A DNA stretch of 64,000 bases from Gonocerus acuteangulatus (GCA_946811695.1 OX328123.1:154855080-154919079), one strand, 5' to 3'. Shown: positions 9,860 to 21,746, counted from the first letter of the stretch. The notes: generated by a model from the letters alone, not told the origin. Program-made: numbers and translations.

Positions 9860-10378
9860 CGGTTTTAATTGCGGTTAATTTCGACTATGATGGCAGACCT
9901 TGAATTACTAGAAATAAACTGTGATTTTAATAATATTAGAGTTTATGCTATACCTGGTCATGGTCCATCCGAGGTAATAATATCCCGAACCCTTGCCCAG
10001 CCTCCTCACCCATCAGCATCCCCAGTCAGAGCACTTCTTGCTAATGTTCGCAAATATAATAGGTATTTCCAAATGACATCTTGGAAAAATAATGTTTTTA
10101 ATTTTAACATATATTTATTATTGACAACTAAAATTAGCCTGTACTGGTGAAACTCCTGTTACTGGTAACCTATAGATAACGGGTCCGTAGCGCACCAGTG
10201 TCAAGAAACATTATACTTTGATTACTTATCAATTGATGAATATCATATAGTATGACGGGAACCGTGATATAGTAAACTGCACAAAATTATGTAGTACCGT
10301 TAATTTTGATGAGTCATTATTTAACGCAACAAAATAACTACTTATCTGCCGCGATGAAGCACGGGTATTCAGCCAGTG
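9860..10378 (+). mobile_element. Helitron-like element (Hel-1), 5' truncated
   Basis: It ends in a hairpin region and cacgggtattcagccag, a diverged form of the CAGCTAG terminus. The interior matches the reversed copies at 24.2-25.0 kb and 26.4 kb, including the block around cgaggtaataatatcccgaa. A 60-residue frame (RVYAIPGHGPSEVIISRTL...) is shared with the copy at 24.8 kb, but the differences are not clearly biased to synonymous sites. Unlike the 24-kb copy, this one lacks the hAT MITE. Confidence 0.55.
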
Positions 10379-10414
10379 GATTATAAAAATATAGCATAAA
10401 TAGTATTATATATG

Positions 10415-10451
<37 letters not shown>

Positions 10452-11784
10452 GTATATATATACATATATAGGGTAAGTGACCCAATAGTTCACACTTTAA
10501 GGAAGGGTTATTTTATTTCAAATATTTTTTCCTTAGTTTTTGTAGATAATAGATTTTAAATATATGAAATTCTTCGTCAGCTCATTGTTTATGAAATGCA
10601 CATAAACCAATTTTAGATACATTAAGTATTTCAAGAAAATAAATCAATAAATGCTGCCTTACTGTGGTCCTAATGTTGTCACGTCAGCAGTAGGTCGGTG
10701 CCTAAGTTAAACTTTTCAAACATTAAGCAAAATTCAAAAATAGAGAAAACCACTGATAATAATAGAAATAAGAACTTTATGTTTTAAATTTTATCTTTAT
10801 GTTAAATGTTCATTTTATTAAAGATTGTAGATTATTTTTTAATTCGTTCGTGATATATCTACAGGCATTCAACACGATACCTCACAAGATATTTAATATA
10901 TAAATACTTCATACAGAGATTGCTTGCCCTATTGTTATCGCAATAAAAGATTAAAAACTTTTATTTATTGATGGAAAGATGGAAAAAAAAAAAATTAAAG
11001 GCTGAATTGGTAAGAGCCTAGTCGTGTCTATGGGTACGTGGACAACTTTCTGATTCAAGGCTAACTCCGTCAGGTTCATCAATGAAATGGGATGGCGGAA
11101 ATCTATTTCCTCATCCTCATTCAACACTCGTTCAATTGTAGAACATTGATAAATACAACAAGCAACTATTTACCAGCGGTGTTTTATCGAAGATAAACAT
11201 TTTAGGGATCGGTTTTTTGGATAATAAAATACCGTAATTTTTGTCGACGTTTCGGCTTGAGATTGGAGCCTTCATCAGGGATATAAACTAGAATTAACAG
11301 AGTATGTACTATTAGTAATTTTTTATATATATGTATATATATATACAGGGTGTCCCAAATAAGACGGCTGAAACTAATTTTGCGGCCAAACGATTGGTCT
11401 GAGAAAAAAATGCCAGGGGTAAAAGTTGTAGGTCTTGACTTAAGCTTTCTAAATTTGTCGACCACTTAACATATTTACTACGCATGTACGCCCGGCGCTA
11501 GATGAAATGTTGGGGTTAGCAGATGACCCCTCTTATCATGCACAGCATTTTAAAGAAAATTAAAAAACAACCCCTTTGCTGCAAACCTCACTTCCATATC
11601 TTTAAAATCAAATGAGTTTCGTGCAATTCAAATTTTATTGTTTTAAATTGAAACGATTTTTTGGAAGCACTTACAGAGGTCGGCTATGAATGTCTTATAC
11701 ATGACTTTAAGGTATTTTTTCCTCAACTTTCTGAAAAAAATATGGCCGATCCTCTAAAAGAATTAGTTTCCCTAATAACTTTAA
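10379..11784. other. noncoding sequence with TA array and a MITE-like terminus
   Basis: A (TA)n array is at about 10418-10447. The CTGATGA...GAAAC motif lies reversed at 11244-11280. At 11344 the sequence cagggtgtcccaaataag, preceded by a TA array, looks like the left end of a mariner-type MITE whose right end I could not place. No gene was recognised. Confidence 0.5.
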
Positions 11785-13330
11785 TAAAATTTAAAATAAG
11801 GCATCCTACATGCACGGAAATAAAAGAACAAATTCATAACTTACGAACTTACGGTAAACATGTGACACTATGGTGGCTACCAGGACACGACAACTTAGGA
11901 CTAAGTACATATGCTGACCGACATGCTAAACTTGTAACAGAAAAAGAAACTTACCAACCACTTGAGTCATACTACAAAGACGCATGAAGGTACACTGACC
12001 AAACTATCTTAAATAATTGGCAACTAGACTGGACTAACACTGCAGAAAACAAATTAAGGACAGTGAAGTCTACAGTTAAAGATTGGCCTTCGTCATATAG
12101 AAAATCACGGCGAGAGGAAGTGGTAGTAGCAAGACTACGCATTGGCCACAGCCATCTGACTCACGAATATCTTATGACAAATACGGACAAACGGAGATGT
12201 GGATCATGCAACACAGACCTCACAATCAAACATATACTGAATGAGTGCTACTTAAGACCTGATCTAGATATCCCATATGACATGACAGAACTCCTTGGAG
12301 ATGACAGCCGCCATATTGACACAATACTGAAACATATACTGACTGAGTGCTACTTAAGACCTGATCTAGGTATCCCATATGACATGGCAGAACTCCTTGG
12401 AGATGTGGATCATGCAACACAGACCTCACAATCAAACATATACTGAATGATTGCTACTTAAGATCTGATCTAGATATCCCACATGACATGACAGAACTCC
12501 TTGGAGATGTGGATCATGCAACACAGACCTCACAATCAAACATATACTGACTGAGTGCTACTTAAGACCTGATCTAGATATCCCATATGACATGGCAGAA
12601 CTCCTTGGAGATGTGGATCATGCAACACAGACCTCACAATCAAACATATACTGACTGAGTGCTACTTAAGACCTGATCTAGATATCCCATATGACATGGC
12701 AGAACTCCTTGGAGATGTGGATCATGCAACACAGACCTCACATCAAACATATACTGACTGAGTGCTACTTAAGACCTGATCTAGATATCCCATATGACAT
12801 GACAGAACGCCTTGGAGATGTGGATCATGCAACACAGACCTCACATCAAACATATACTGACTGAGTGCTACTTAAGACCTGATCTAGATATCCCATATGA
12901 CATGACAGAACTCCTTGGAGATGTGGATCATGCAACACAGACCTCACATCAAACATATACTGACTGAGTGCTACTTAAGACCTGATCTAGATATCCCATA
13001 TGACATGACAGAACTCCTTGGAGATGACAGCCGCCATATTGACACAATACTCAAACACATAATGAACATAAACATCTACGATAAAATATAACACCTGAAC
13101 GAATACCAAGCCAAATCTTCTTACAAAGCATAGCAAATATATGAAAAATATAGAGTCATTTAAAGAAAAGATGAGCTAACAGACCATTCTATGTTGCCCT
13201 CTACCGAAACGTATCTAAGAAAATGCACATGGCTACCAAAGCGATGCATAAAATAATCAATAATAATGACAAATATATATTAGATGAGATTTAGGGTTGT
13301 AAATAACTATTTTATCCCTTATTATTCATA
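11785..13330 (+). pseudogene. I-clade LINE tail: RNase H end and C-terminal zinc motif, with tandem expansion
   Basis: The frame from about 11785 reads the end of an RNase H domain (HVTLWWLPGHDNLGLSTYADRHAKL) and stops at 11985. After a short gap a second frame starting at 12063 gives ARLRIGHSHLTHEYLM and CGSCNTDLTIKHILNEC. This C-x2-C-H-C arrangement is conserved at the C terminus of I-clade elements. The equivalent intact region is in the LINE at 27.8-29.8 kb. A 104-bp unit covering the zinc motif has multiplied eight-fold (12193-13019), after which the original C terminus resumes (DSRHIDTILKHI). Non-functional: truncated 5', internal stop, repeats out of frame. Confidence 0.85.
12193..13019 (+). 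repeat. 103-104-bp tandem repeat, 8 copies, inside a LINE ORF
   Basis: Units begin ggagatg at 12193, 12297, 12399, 12503, 12607, 12711, 12814 and 12917. The first and third onward carry gtggatcatgcaacac; the second carries gacagccgccatattgac and is slightly shorter. The last three shorten to 103 bp through loss of one A. Because 104 is not a multiple of three, the frame is lost after the second unit. Confidence 0.95.
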
Positions 13331-13841
13331 TGATTACCTAGGTCAATGGTCCTCTTCGGCTAGAGCTAATAACAAGAGAGCCTCTTCTTCTTCTGAAGAC
13401 ATTTCTTACATAAATATTGTATGAGTGTGTTTAGAGCGGGTTTGCATGTTTAGTGTGTCAGTATTTATTATGTGTGTTTCTGATAAGTCCGTGTGGGTTA
13501 TCGTAAGTGTTTTACTTTATCATAAAGTAAATATTTAAATAGTAATTTTAGGTTTAGATTTTGGCGTAAGGTTAATCCGGTATATTTTAGTGGGTTCTAA
13601 CACAATTTGTACATAGCATCATTAGTTTTAGTGTTTAATGTAGTTTCGGATGAAATAATAGTTCAATAATTTCAAATAACAAACCATACAAAACATTTTT
13701 GAATACCAGTAAATTATTGAAATTTACTAATGACCATAGTAGTCGAAGCATTCACAAAAAAACTTCCATCTCAAATAAACAATTTAACACACAATTTTAT
13801 CAAAAATAAACGAAATAATAAAATTCCGCCCCCTGTATAGT
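13331..13841. other. noncoding sequence downstream of the LINE tail
   Basis: The part next to the LINE may be its 3' UTR. No other element or gene was recognised. Confidence 0.5.
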
Positions 13842-14025
13842 ATGGAGAGCCCAGCGGTACTTTGTCCCACACCTAAAGCGGGATTTCTGCAACTTCTTCT
13901 GCTCCCACCATCCTGCTACGCACAGTGGAGAGCCCAGCGGTACTTTGTCCCACACCTAAAGCGGGATTTCTGCAACTTGTTCCGCTCCCACCATCCTGCT
14001 ACGCACAGTGGAGAGACCCCACGGT
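13842..14025 (+). repeat. 84-bp tandem duplication
   Basis: The unit tggagagcccagcggtac... begins at about 13843 and again at about 13927, and a partial third copy begins near 14010. The frame stays open across the two copies because 84 is a multiple of three, but the 61-codon product has no recognisable domain. Confidence 0.85.
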
Positions 14026-14335
14026 AATGTTGGACATTGGGGGAAAAAATTAACTTTCTAATTTGGGATTTTAATTCTATTGTTAAAACAAAAAAAAAAA
14101 AACCCCTTTCCTATTGAGCAAATTGATTTTTAGCCATATTATTGCATTGATTTTTACATAAAGCCTGGTTATAATTGATACGTCAAAAAAAAAAACCTTG
14201 GCTTTTTTAAATAGGTCGTGTACGTTTATTTCACTTTATAAATTATTGTTACTTACAGTCCACATTAAGGGTATTGTAATAAATTAAAAACTGGCACAAA
14301 AGGTTTTTAAAAATTCACATTTTATTTTATTTTTT

Positions 14336-14375
<40 letters not shown>

Positions 14376-15653
14376 TCGAGCAGGAAAAAAAATCGATTTA
14401 ATTGAATTCGGAAATCGCCGGTATTTTCCCGAAAAAATACTATTTTGCAATACTTTAGGAGTATATTGTCTTATTTACTACTTCGTCAGATCTTGCCTAA
14501 ACTTGCCTATTCGTTAGATATTTTAAAAGTGAGTGCAAATACCTTTATTAATCCCATTAGTCATTGCTTCTGTTTATAATTTGATTATCCTCTTTAAATC
14601 CAAACTAGAAATCAGTCCGATGTTCACTCACACTTCGATACAATGGAAATTTCCACAAATAAAGATGTCTTTTGATTTTTAAGATCCAACAATATTCATT
14701 TTAAGCATTTTGACACGGGTTTGGAAAAATGGACTGACTTACTTGGTTTTGCGATTACTTATAATGCGAAAGACGGTTTTCTCCGCCTTTTCTCTCTTAA
14801 AAAAATCAAAGAATTTAAATGGATTGCTGAAAATAGATCTTTGGTACCATTTTGAGGAAAAATCACGGATGGCTAGCAGGGACTTACTTTTTCCAGAGGT
14901 ATTTTCTCAAGAACATCCATCTTCGTCCAGTAAGATATTCTAACTAGATCGAAACCATTAGAGCATTTGTCAGAAAGACAAACACGCATTTCGTTAAAAA
15001 AAAAAAACACCTATTAAAATCTGAAAATGCTGATTATAAATAATAAAAATAAACAAATATTTGAAATTTCAGAAATATTATATATTCTCCCAGCTTAAAA
15101 TTCTCATAATTATACTAAATAAATCTATTTCCTTTAATTTTTACTATTAGATATATTTTTGTTTATAGTTTCAGTTTTGCGTTTGTAAACTTGTGAAAAA
15201 AATAAAGAAATACATAATGTGTATGTACACACTTAAAGGTCATCCTACCCGCAATATCGCAATTGGTGAAATTCTTGTAAAATTGCTGATGATGTAGTTG
15301 AATATAGTATCGGATTTGGTTTAAAATGATACCAGAAGCAATACTCTAGGACCAGTAGAAACGGAGATATTAATGAATGTCCGGCCTGTCCTGTCACTGG
15401 CCCTACTGTGCGCAGATTTGAGAGAGCCTTAACTATAGCTACAGACAAAATGAATTTTCAATCCTGTAAATGTTTTTTTTTATTTTAATCTTAAGAATAA
15501 TCCCTACTGCATGGCGCTAATGAACTTAGCAATATTCCGATCGCTAAAATAAAAAATTTCCAATCCCGTTTTAATGAATCCATAGAAGACTCTTAAGGAA
15601 GATCTGGGAAATGTTTATAACTAAAATATACACCACTCAGTTTTCCTGCTAGG

Positions 15654-15684
<31 letters not shown>

Positions 15685-15789
15685 TCACTTTTAAATACCC
15701 AAACCAAAACTTTTTTTTTTTTTTTATTAGCTTATTTATTTGAAATCTGTACAAATTATTATATCTACAATGATCAAGTTTGTTGATAC

Positions 15790-15790
<1 letters not shown>
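14026..15790. other. noncoding AT-rich sequence
   Basis: It contains a poly-T run near 14336-14372 and A-tracts near 14088, 15000 and 15660-15684. Short frames (for example 14710-14943) have no recognisable domain. No gene was identified. Confidence 0.5.

Positions 15791-15791
<1 letters not shown>

Positions 15792-15845
<54 letters not shown>
15792..15845. repeat. (TA)n microsatellite
   Basis: About 27 TA units. No HN termini were recognised around it, unlike most other TA arrays here. Confidence 0.95.
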
Positions 15846-15849
<4 letters not shown>

Positions 15850-15907
15850 TGAACAAAACGGTAAAAATAAAATAAAATAAAAACCATACAAATTTGGAAG
15901 GAGCCAA

Positions 15908-16690
15908 CCATTGTTGGCACTTCCGTGGCTGTCTAAATAACTATTTAAATGATCATGATACGGTTAGGTGAGTAAATTGTCTCGTGGCCACTGTCTCTTG
16001 AACCGCCTGGGAGGATTGTCCGGCTAGGATTGGGACGATAAGGATAGACCTTCGGGATTAGGATGGAAGGACATTTTGGAGTGGAACATTTGGAATCGGG
16101 TTTTAGAAAGGTCAAGGACAAATGGAATGTTAAGGTCATTGTGAAGGGTTTTGTTTGAGACGTAGAAAGGGACATTTACAATTTTACGAAGAACTTTTGA
16201 CTGGAATGCCTGTATTCTGTTGATGTTGGATGGTTTTGCAGATCCCCAGAGTTCAAGTCCGTATGTTCATATTAGTCGAATGAGTGTTTTGTATATCGTT
16301 AGTTTGTTCTGTATTGATAATTTAGATGAGGGTCCAAGGAGTCGTCTAAGTAGTCCGTATCTTTTGTTCAGTTCTTTTCTTTTCAGTCTTGTGTGAGGGT
16401 TCCATGTCAGTCGGCTGTCAAGGTATAATCCTAGATATCGAACCTCGCTAGATACTGTTAGCAGAGTGTTTTTGAGATGTACAGAAGGCCATGATCTTTG
16501 GTTGAGGGTGAATGTCACCTGTTTACATATTTCGGGTAGATTTTTATTCTCCATATTTCACTCCATGTTGAATAGCGGCAAGATGTTCCTGCAAGTGTTG
16601 GGATGCTACTGAGGGATCAGGGGAAGTTGATAGAATAGTAGTATCATCTGTGTAGGTTGTTAGTAGGATTTGGAAACCAAAACTTAGGTA
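15908..16690 (-). pseudogene. Jockey-clade LINE RT C-terminal fragment
   Basis: The minus strand reads TYTDDTTILSTSPDPS (about 16660-16610), the YADD region with T for A. It continues with QVTFTLNQRSWPSV, VRYLGLYLDSRLTWNPH and RLLGPSSKLSIQNKLTIYKTLIRLI. Another frame carries the terminal part. It is clearly related to LINE B at 17.4-22.2 kb (YLGFYLDSRLTWNAH there) but diverged and frameshifted. Upstream RT, endonuclease and gag are missing. Confidence 0.8.
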
Positions 16691-16928
16691 GGAAAACTAT
16701 TTGTATCAAGTTTTTTTGGCCACGGTTATAAATATCGCTTTAAAATGGTTTCATTCGTTTCCCTACGTTAGAAAACCAGTAAACCCTGTACCTGCAAACT
16801 TATTGGCGCAAAAAGGTAAAAGCGACGAATTTTTTCGGTTGAATTTCACCAAAAACATGTCCCGATAAAAGAATGCTGTTTGATTAACTTCCTAGATATT
16901 AGATACCAAACATACCAATATTATATAT

Positions 16929-16985
<57 letters not shown>

Positions 16986-17123
16986 CACACACACAAAAGG
17001 TTAAACCAACGTCATTTTCGTGATCTTTGACTTCTGAAACGTAAATGTTTCTGGCCGGCACTTCCGTGGGTCGGCGTCATAAGCAGGTTTCCTTCCAATG
17101 TAGGAAGGGAGGAAATGCGCTAA
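16691..17123 (+). mobile_element. HN-2 element, 3' portion
   Basis: The stretch aatggtttcattcgtttccc matches the interior of the HN-2 copies at 26 and 34 kb. It is followed by a (TA)n array (16926-16981), the conserved module with cggcacttccg, the hairpin of tttccttcc with ggaagggagga, and the terminal GCGCTAA at 17117-17123. The 5' half is missing. Confidence 0.65.
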
Positions 17124-17396
17124 AAAAAACGTTACTTTCATTTATATTGAAATAGTCTAATACCAAACGCATAAATGTATAAAAATACTCAGAAAAAAAT
17201 CTGTCCCTTTACAGGCCACAAGTTCCCAGAGGTGCAGATACTATAGAGATATTTGATTCATGACCATACGGAACACTAGGGAGATAGTGTGGTCAGTACA
17301 GTACTCCAGCCACCTAATTTTCCCCTTTGCAGGTACCCGTCAATAAATTTATTAATGATTGGGTGGGCCTAGGGACGGAGAGACCGAATCCAACCT

Positions 17397-17412
17397 ACGA
17401 ACGGAGATAATA
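17397..17412. repeat. target-site duplication, left copy (LINE B)
   Basis: acgaacggagataata occurs here and at 22226-22241, exactly flanking LINE B. Confidence 0.85.
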
Positions 17413-17706
17413 TATATATATTTATTTATAGAATATTACAATCTAAAATTGAACTGTACTTTGTAATTTGATGTTAGTTACTTGACCACGCCTCAGGTGT
17501 CCCCAGTTGTCAGCCGAATACCTTCCTTAGGAAGGATTCTAGGGTGACCTGGAGTTACCTTACGCCATCCAACAACACCCTGCGAATAGCAGGGAGGATT
17601 GGAGGCGAATGAGGCATGGCCTGTGATATCCTGAGGAGAGAAAATATCCACGATATCACTCTCACTTATTATAATTTCACTGATTTTTTCACTCCACGAC
17701 ACTACA

Positions 17707-19467
17707 CTACCTTAGTAGATCCCGGGGCCACTTTCTATTAAGACGTATTGGTGGAGAGGAAGGATGATTAGTGCTGGATAAGAATTGGGCTATAGGATTA
17801 GGATGATTGATTAGTTTACTATGGAAGGATGAGAAGCGGATAGGGATTATATCTTGGACAAAAGGGATATTTAGGTCATTATGGAGGGTGCGATTTGTAA
17901 CATAATAAGGAGCATTGACTATGGTACGTAGGACTTTGGATTGAAATGTTTGGATTCGGTTGATGTTGGAATGCTTGGCTATCCCCCAGAGTTCTATTCC
18001 GTATGTCCATGTAGGTTTTATTAGTGAGTTGTAGACAGTTAGTTTGTTATGTACGGTTAAGTGTGATGATCGGTTTAGTAGTCTGTATAGTTGTCCGAAT
18101 CGTCTATTGAGTTCTTGTCGTTTGAGTTTAATGTGTGCGTTCCAAGTCAATCGAGAGTCAAGGTAAAACCCAAGGTATCGGATGGTATTGGTTATGGGTA
18201 AAGGATTGTTGTTGAAGGAGACAGTAGGACAAATTTTACTTCGAAGGGTGAAGGTTATTTGCTGGCATTTTTCGACGTTTATCTTTATGCGCCACTTGTT
18301 GCACCACTTTTCAATTTGAGTTAAATGGGATTGTAGGTTCTGGGAAGCTGTGTCTGGATTTATGTGGGGTGAAAGGATGGCCGTATCATCTGCATACGTG
18401 GCCAGGAGGGTGTCAGGATGTGTTGGAATGTCAGCTGTATAAAGGGTATAAAGGATGGGACCGAGGACACTACCCTGAGAAACTCCCGCTTCCACAGGGA
18501 AATAATGTGAGTAGGCTGTTCCATGCCGGACTTGGAAAAACCTGTCTGAGAGATAGGAGCGAAGGATTAGGAAAAGGGTGCTGGGAAGGTGGGTTTTGAG
18601 TTTGAAGAGTAAGCCTGCATGCCAGACTCGGTCGAATGCCTGGGCAACGTCCAAGAAAGCAGACGTGCAATACTCTTTTCGCTCGAGGGATGAGGAGATG
18701 AGATCAACAACGCGAAGCCCTTGCTGCACTGTAGAGTGTTGGGAGCGGAAACCGAATTGGTGAGGTGGGATGAGATTTTGGGAGCTTAGGATAGGTGATA
18801 TGCGCTTTAAAATATTTTTTTCAAATAGTTTGGAAAATATTGGAAGAAGACTGATATGGCGGTAAGAGGAAGGGTTGTTGGGAGGTTTACCAGGTTTAGG
18901 AAAAAGGACAACAATTGAGAATTTCCAGAGTATGGGATAATGGGTTGTTCGGAGGATGCAGTTGTAGATGTAGGTCAGGAATACAATGGCCTTGGTTGGG
19001 AGCTGTTTGAGGATTCTGGAGGTGATGAGGTCGTAACCAGGGGATTTCCGGGAAGGTAGTTGGGATATTAGAAATTTAACTTCAGATGGATTAACTGCAT
19101 TTGGTGGTAGGGAGAGGGGAAGTGGGGATTGTAGGAAATCATCTAATTCCGGTAAATGGGAATCAGGTTCAGGAGGGGGGTGAGGAGTAAATGTTCTTTT
19201 TAGATGATTGGCAAGTAACTCGGATTTCTCTTCGTCGGAGGCGGCCCATGTGCCGTCCTCTCGACGAAGGGGGGGGGGAGATGCAGGATGGTATTTGAGG
19301 ATTTTGCGAGTAGCATTCCAAAGGGATTTGTCGGAGGTTGATAGAGATGAAAGGTAGGAATTAAAGGATTCGGAACGATGTTGGATTAATTGTCGCTTTA
19401 CTAATCGGCATAATCGATTGAAGAGCAACGGTCGGAGGGATGGCGAGTTCTCTGCCACAGAGCTCAT
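17707..19467 (-). CDS. LINE B reverse transcriptase
   Basis: A 586-codon frame with all RT blocks: FPKPGKPPNNPSSYRHISLL (about residues 190-210), HQFGFRSQHSTVQQGLR, FLDVAQAFDRVWHAG (catalytic Asp), VEAGVSQGSVLGPILY, and YADD at about residue 335. A thumb region (YLGFYLDSRLTWNAH) and a C-terminal region follow. It copies the element's RNA into DNA at the cleaved target. No RNase H follows. The ATG overlaps the endonuclease stop as ATGA, but the first eight residues (MSSVAENS) look out of frame. The endonuclease frame beyond its stop reads ALWQRTRHPS, typical of the uninterrupted ORF2 of related elements. The RT alone is therefore probably a fragment of a once fused ORF2. Confidence 0.9.
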   Translation of the reverse strand: MSSVAENSPSLRPLLFNRLCRLVKRQLIQHRSESFNSYLSSLSTSDKSLWNATRKILKYHPASPPPLRREDGTWAASDEEKSELLANHLKRTFTPHPPPEPDSHLPELDDFLQSPLPLSLPPNAVNPSEVKFLISQLPSRKSPGYDLITSRILKQLPTKAIVFLTYIYNCILRTTHYPILWKFSIVVLFPKPGKPPNNPSSYRHISLLPIFSKLFEKNILKRISPILSSQNLIPPHQFGFRSQHSTVQQGLRVVDLISSSLERKEYCTSAFLDVAQAFDRVWHAGLLFKLKTHLPSTLFLILRSYLSDRFFQVRHGTAYSHYFPVEAGVSQGSVLGPILYTLYTADIPTHPDTLLATYADDTAILSPHINPDTASQNLQSHLTQIEKWCNKWRIKINVEKCQQITFTLRSKICPTVSFNNNPLPITNTIRYLGFYLDSRLTWNAHIKLKRQELNRRFGQLYRLLNRSSHLTVHNKLTVYNSLIKPTWTYGIELWGIAKHSNINRIQTFQSKVLRTIVNAPYYVTNRTLHNDLNIPFVQDIIPIRFSSFHSKLINHPNPIAQFLSSTNHPSSPPIRLNRKWPRDLLR

Positions 19468-20414
19468 GCTTGGCGTTTGGCTACAATTATGTCTTTTAGG
19501 GATTGGGGCAGAGGACTTTCAGCTGGGATTGGGTGATGATGGCGTTTAGGAAGGGAGGATTTCCATGCGCATTGTTGAATGGAGGTTGTGAATTGTTGGA
19601 CAGCTATATCTAGGTCTTCAGGGGTTTTGAGGGAAATATTGAGGTTGATGGTGTCTTCAAGGATTGATCGGAAGAGGTTCCAATCGAATGGTCCAGTGAT
19701 TAAGGAAGGAGGTTGAGGCTTTGGAATAGGTTGTAGCGAGAGGTTAAGGATTAAAGGACTATGATCAGAGGATAAGTCATCTAGGGAATCTATTGAGGTG
19801 AAGACGGATGTAAGACCAAAGGATACAAAGAAGTCTATTAGATCGGGGATACGGTTTGGATCGGTAGGCCAGTATGTTGGGGAGTTCGGGGAAATGGTTG
19901 AGCAGTGCTTTGAGGAGAGTGCAGAGAGTAGGGTACGACCACGGGAGTTGGTTACCCTTGACCTCCACTGAAGATGCTTGGCGTTGAAATCACCTCCTAG
20001 AAGGAATTTGGTACCAAGGGATTCTAGAAGATCTAGGATTTCAGATTCTATTAAAGGTTTATTAGGAGGACAGTAAACAGCTGACATGGAAATTGGAAAA
20101 GAAAATGTGGATATAGTGATAGTGGTGGCTTGGACTGAATCTGTGGGATTGGTGGGACGAGGGTGATGGGATAAGGTCCTTCGTATAAGGATGGCAGACC
20201 CTCCATGGGCTTTACCGTCTGGGTGGTCAGTACGGTAAGTGTTGTAGTCCTGAATTCGTAAATACTTATTCTTAGTCAGTCGTGTTTCAGTGATGAGTGC
20301 TACATCTATACGTTTGTCTTGTAGTAATGTAGTCAGTTCGTTTGTGTGATTTGTTATGCCATTAGCATTCCAAAGTAGGATGGACAAGGATTTGTGTGTG
20401 GGAGAGGGAATCAT
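19464..20414 (-). CDS. LINE B APE-type endonuclease
   Basis: A 316-codon frame with the LINE endonuclease blocks in order: LLWNANGITNH (about residues 13-23), VALITETRLTKNKYLRI with the catalytic Glu, YRTDHPDGKAHGGSAILIRR, FLLGGDFNAKHLQW (metal-binding Asp/Asn) and SSDHSPLIL (terminal SDH). It would nick genomic DNA for target-primed reverse transcription. The start is the ATG overlapping the gag TGA (20411-20414, ATGA), the arrangement expected for termination-reinitiation. It ends KRQA followed by TGA, a likely CGA-to-TGA nonsense change separating it from RT. Confidence 0.88.
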   Translation of the reverse strand: MIPSPTHKSLSILLWNANGITNHTNELTTLLQDKRIDVALITETRLTKNKYLRIQDYNTYRTDHPDGKAHGGSAILIRRTLSHHPRPTNPTDSVQATTITISTFSFPISMSAVYCPPNKPLIESEILDLLESLGTKFLLGGDFNAKHLQWRSRVTNSRGRTLLSALSSKHCSTISPNSPTYWPTDPNRIPDLIDFFVSFGLTSVFTSIDSLDDLSSDHSPLILNLSLQPIPKPQPPSLITGPFDWNLFRSILEDTINLNISLKTPEDLDIAVQQFTTSIQQCAWKSSLPKRHHHPIPAESPLPQSLKDIIVAKRQA

Positions 20415-21746
20415 TTTGAAAGGGTTGGGAGCAGGTGAGTGACCATGGTATTAAGGAGGGTAATGAGAGGGCTAATAAGGGATCTGAAGTCTGTTAGGAA
20501 GGTATTAAGGAGGGAAGTGATGTCATTGGATGAAGTTGGGGGTGGAATGAAGGGAGTGGCCCGTCTTGGAGTTGGTGTTGACTCGTTGCCTGGATGTTGG
20601 TCCGCAGGAGCTGTCTCATCGATGGTTGGTTGTTGGCTAGGTCCAGCAGCGAGTTGGGCGAAGGAGACCCCAGTATCAATACGTCTTGAAGGCCGTGGAC
20701 GTTCTTCATGAGCAGGCAACTCACCGTAGTTTCGCTGCCGGGCGTTGCTCAGTCTTTTTAAATTTTTGAAAGTTTGGCAACCCTTGTAGTTAGCCGGATG
20801 GTTTCGAGAGCACAGTGCACATACCGCAGGGCTTTCTTTTGGCTTGTTACACTCCTCACTCTTGTGGTTTTCCCCACATCTGACACATCTAGGAATATAA
20901 TTACAATACGCCTTTGTGTGATTGTACGATTGGCAATTTGTACACTGAACCGGCTCTCGTTTACGGTATGGTTTTTCGACTTGTACTCTAGTGTGATAAA
21001 GTCTTGTAATGCCATAAATTTTGTCAACATTTGGTTGTTGATCAAGGTCCACAAAGAAGAGTGGCAAGGCTACTTTCGTCATTCCTTGTTCGGTTGATCG
21101 CTTCACTATGACATTTGTGGCTTGCCTTGCCTTGAAGCCAAGCATAGCGAGTTCTGCTATGATCTCTTCTGGAGGGGTGGAGGGATGGAGATTTCGGATA
21201 ACCACTCGCAGGGCACGTTCATCCTTTGGTTGATAAGTATGGTATTGAGCCTGTGATTCGTTTAGGTATTTTATTATTGATCTATAAGTTTCAGGAGTTG
21301 AGCAGGAAATCTTAGTTGTGTTGGTTCGGTTTATACGGTTGGTTCGGTTTATACGGTTTATAGTATGTTTGTGAATCAACCTTTTGATTTAGTTGCGTAC
21401 AGAAAATTTTTATGTTTTTAATATTGTTCACAAATATGGGCGGAGGCCTCATGATTTTAGCGCTTTGGGATTTTTCAGTTTCCATTTCATCTTCTTGATT
21501 CTTCTGTAGTAATTGAAATGGATTCGCCGTGAAAAATGCAGACTCTTCCGTAGTTTCTTCATTGGTACGGGAAGTACCGGGTACTTCCTCAACGGGTGTG
21601 GAGGAATTAACATTTTTTAGTGGCTGTCTTTTTGTAATTTTCCTTCTAGAGCGCGTGTTTTTTGAAGGTGACGTAGGTGGCGAGCTGCCAGCTGATCTTG
21701 ATCTTTTGCCACCGCTTGCCATTACCATGTGATAGAATCCTCCCAT
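20411..21746 (-). pseudogene. LINE B gag-like ORF1, frameshifted
   Basis: The N-terminal frame starts at the ATG at 21746 or the second ATG nearby and gives a basic, Ser/Thr-rich region followed by MRPPPIFVNNIKNIKIFC. It runs off frame in an A/C-rich tandem stretch at about 21318-21365. The remaining frame (21379-20411) gives YHTYQPKDERALRVVIRNLHPSTPPEE, the pre-zinc domain of insect LINE gags. Three zinc knuckles follow: CTNCQSYNHTKAYC, CVRCGENHKSEEC and CALCSRNHPANYKGC. The product would coat the element's RNA. A single indel in the repeat explains the break; the stop overlaps the EN start. Confidence 0.88.

Noticed and set aside
18369..18763. Plus-strand frames inside LINE B
   Set aside because: They are antisense shadows of the RT ORF.
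20774..21097. 107-codon plus-strand frame
   Set aside because: Antisense to the LINE B gag zinc-knuckle region.
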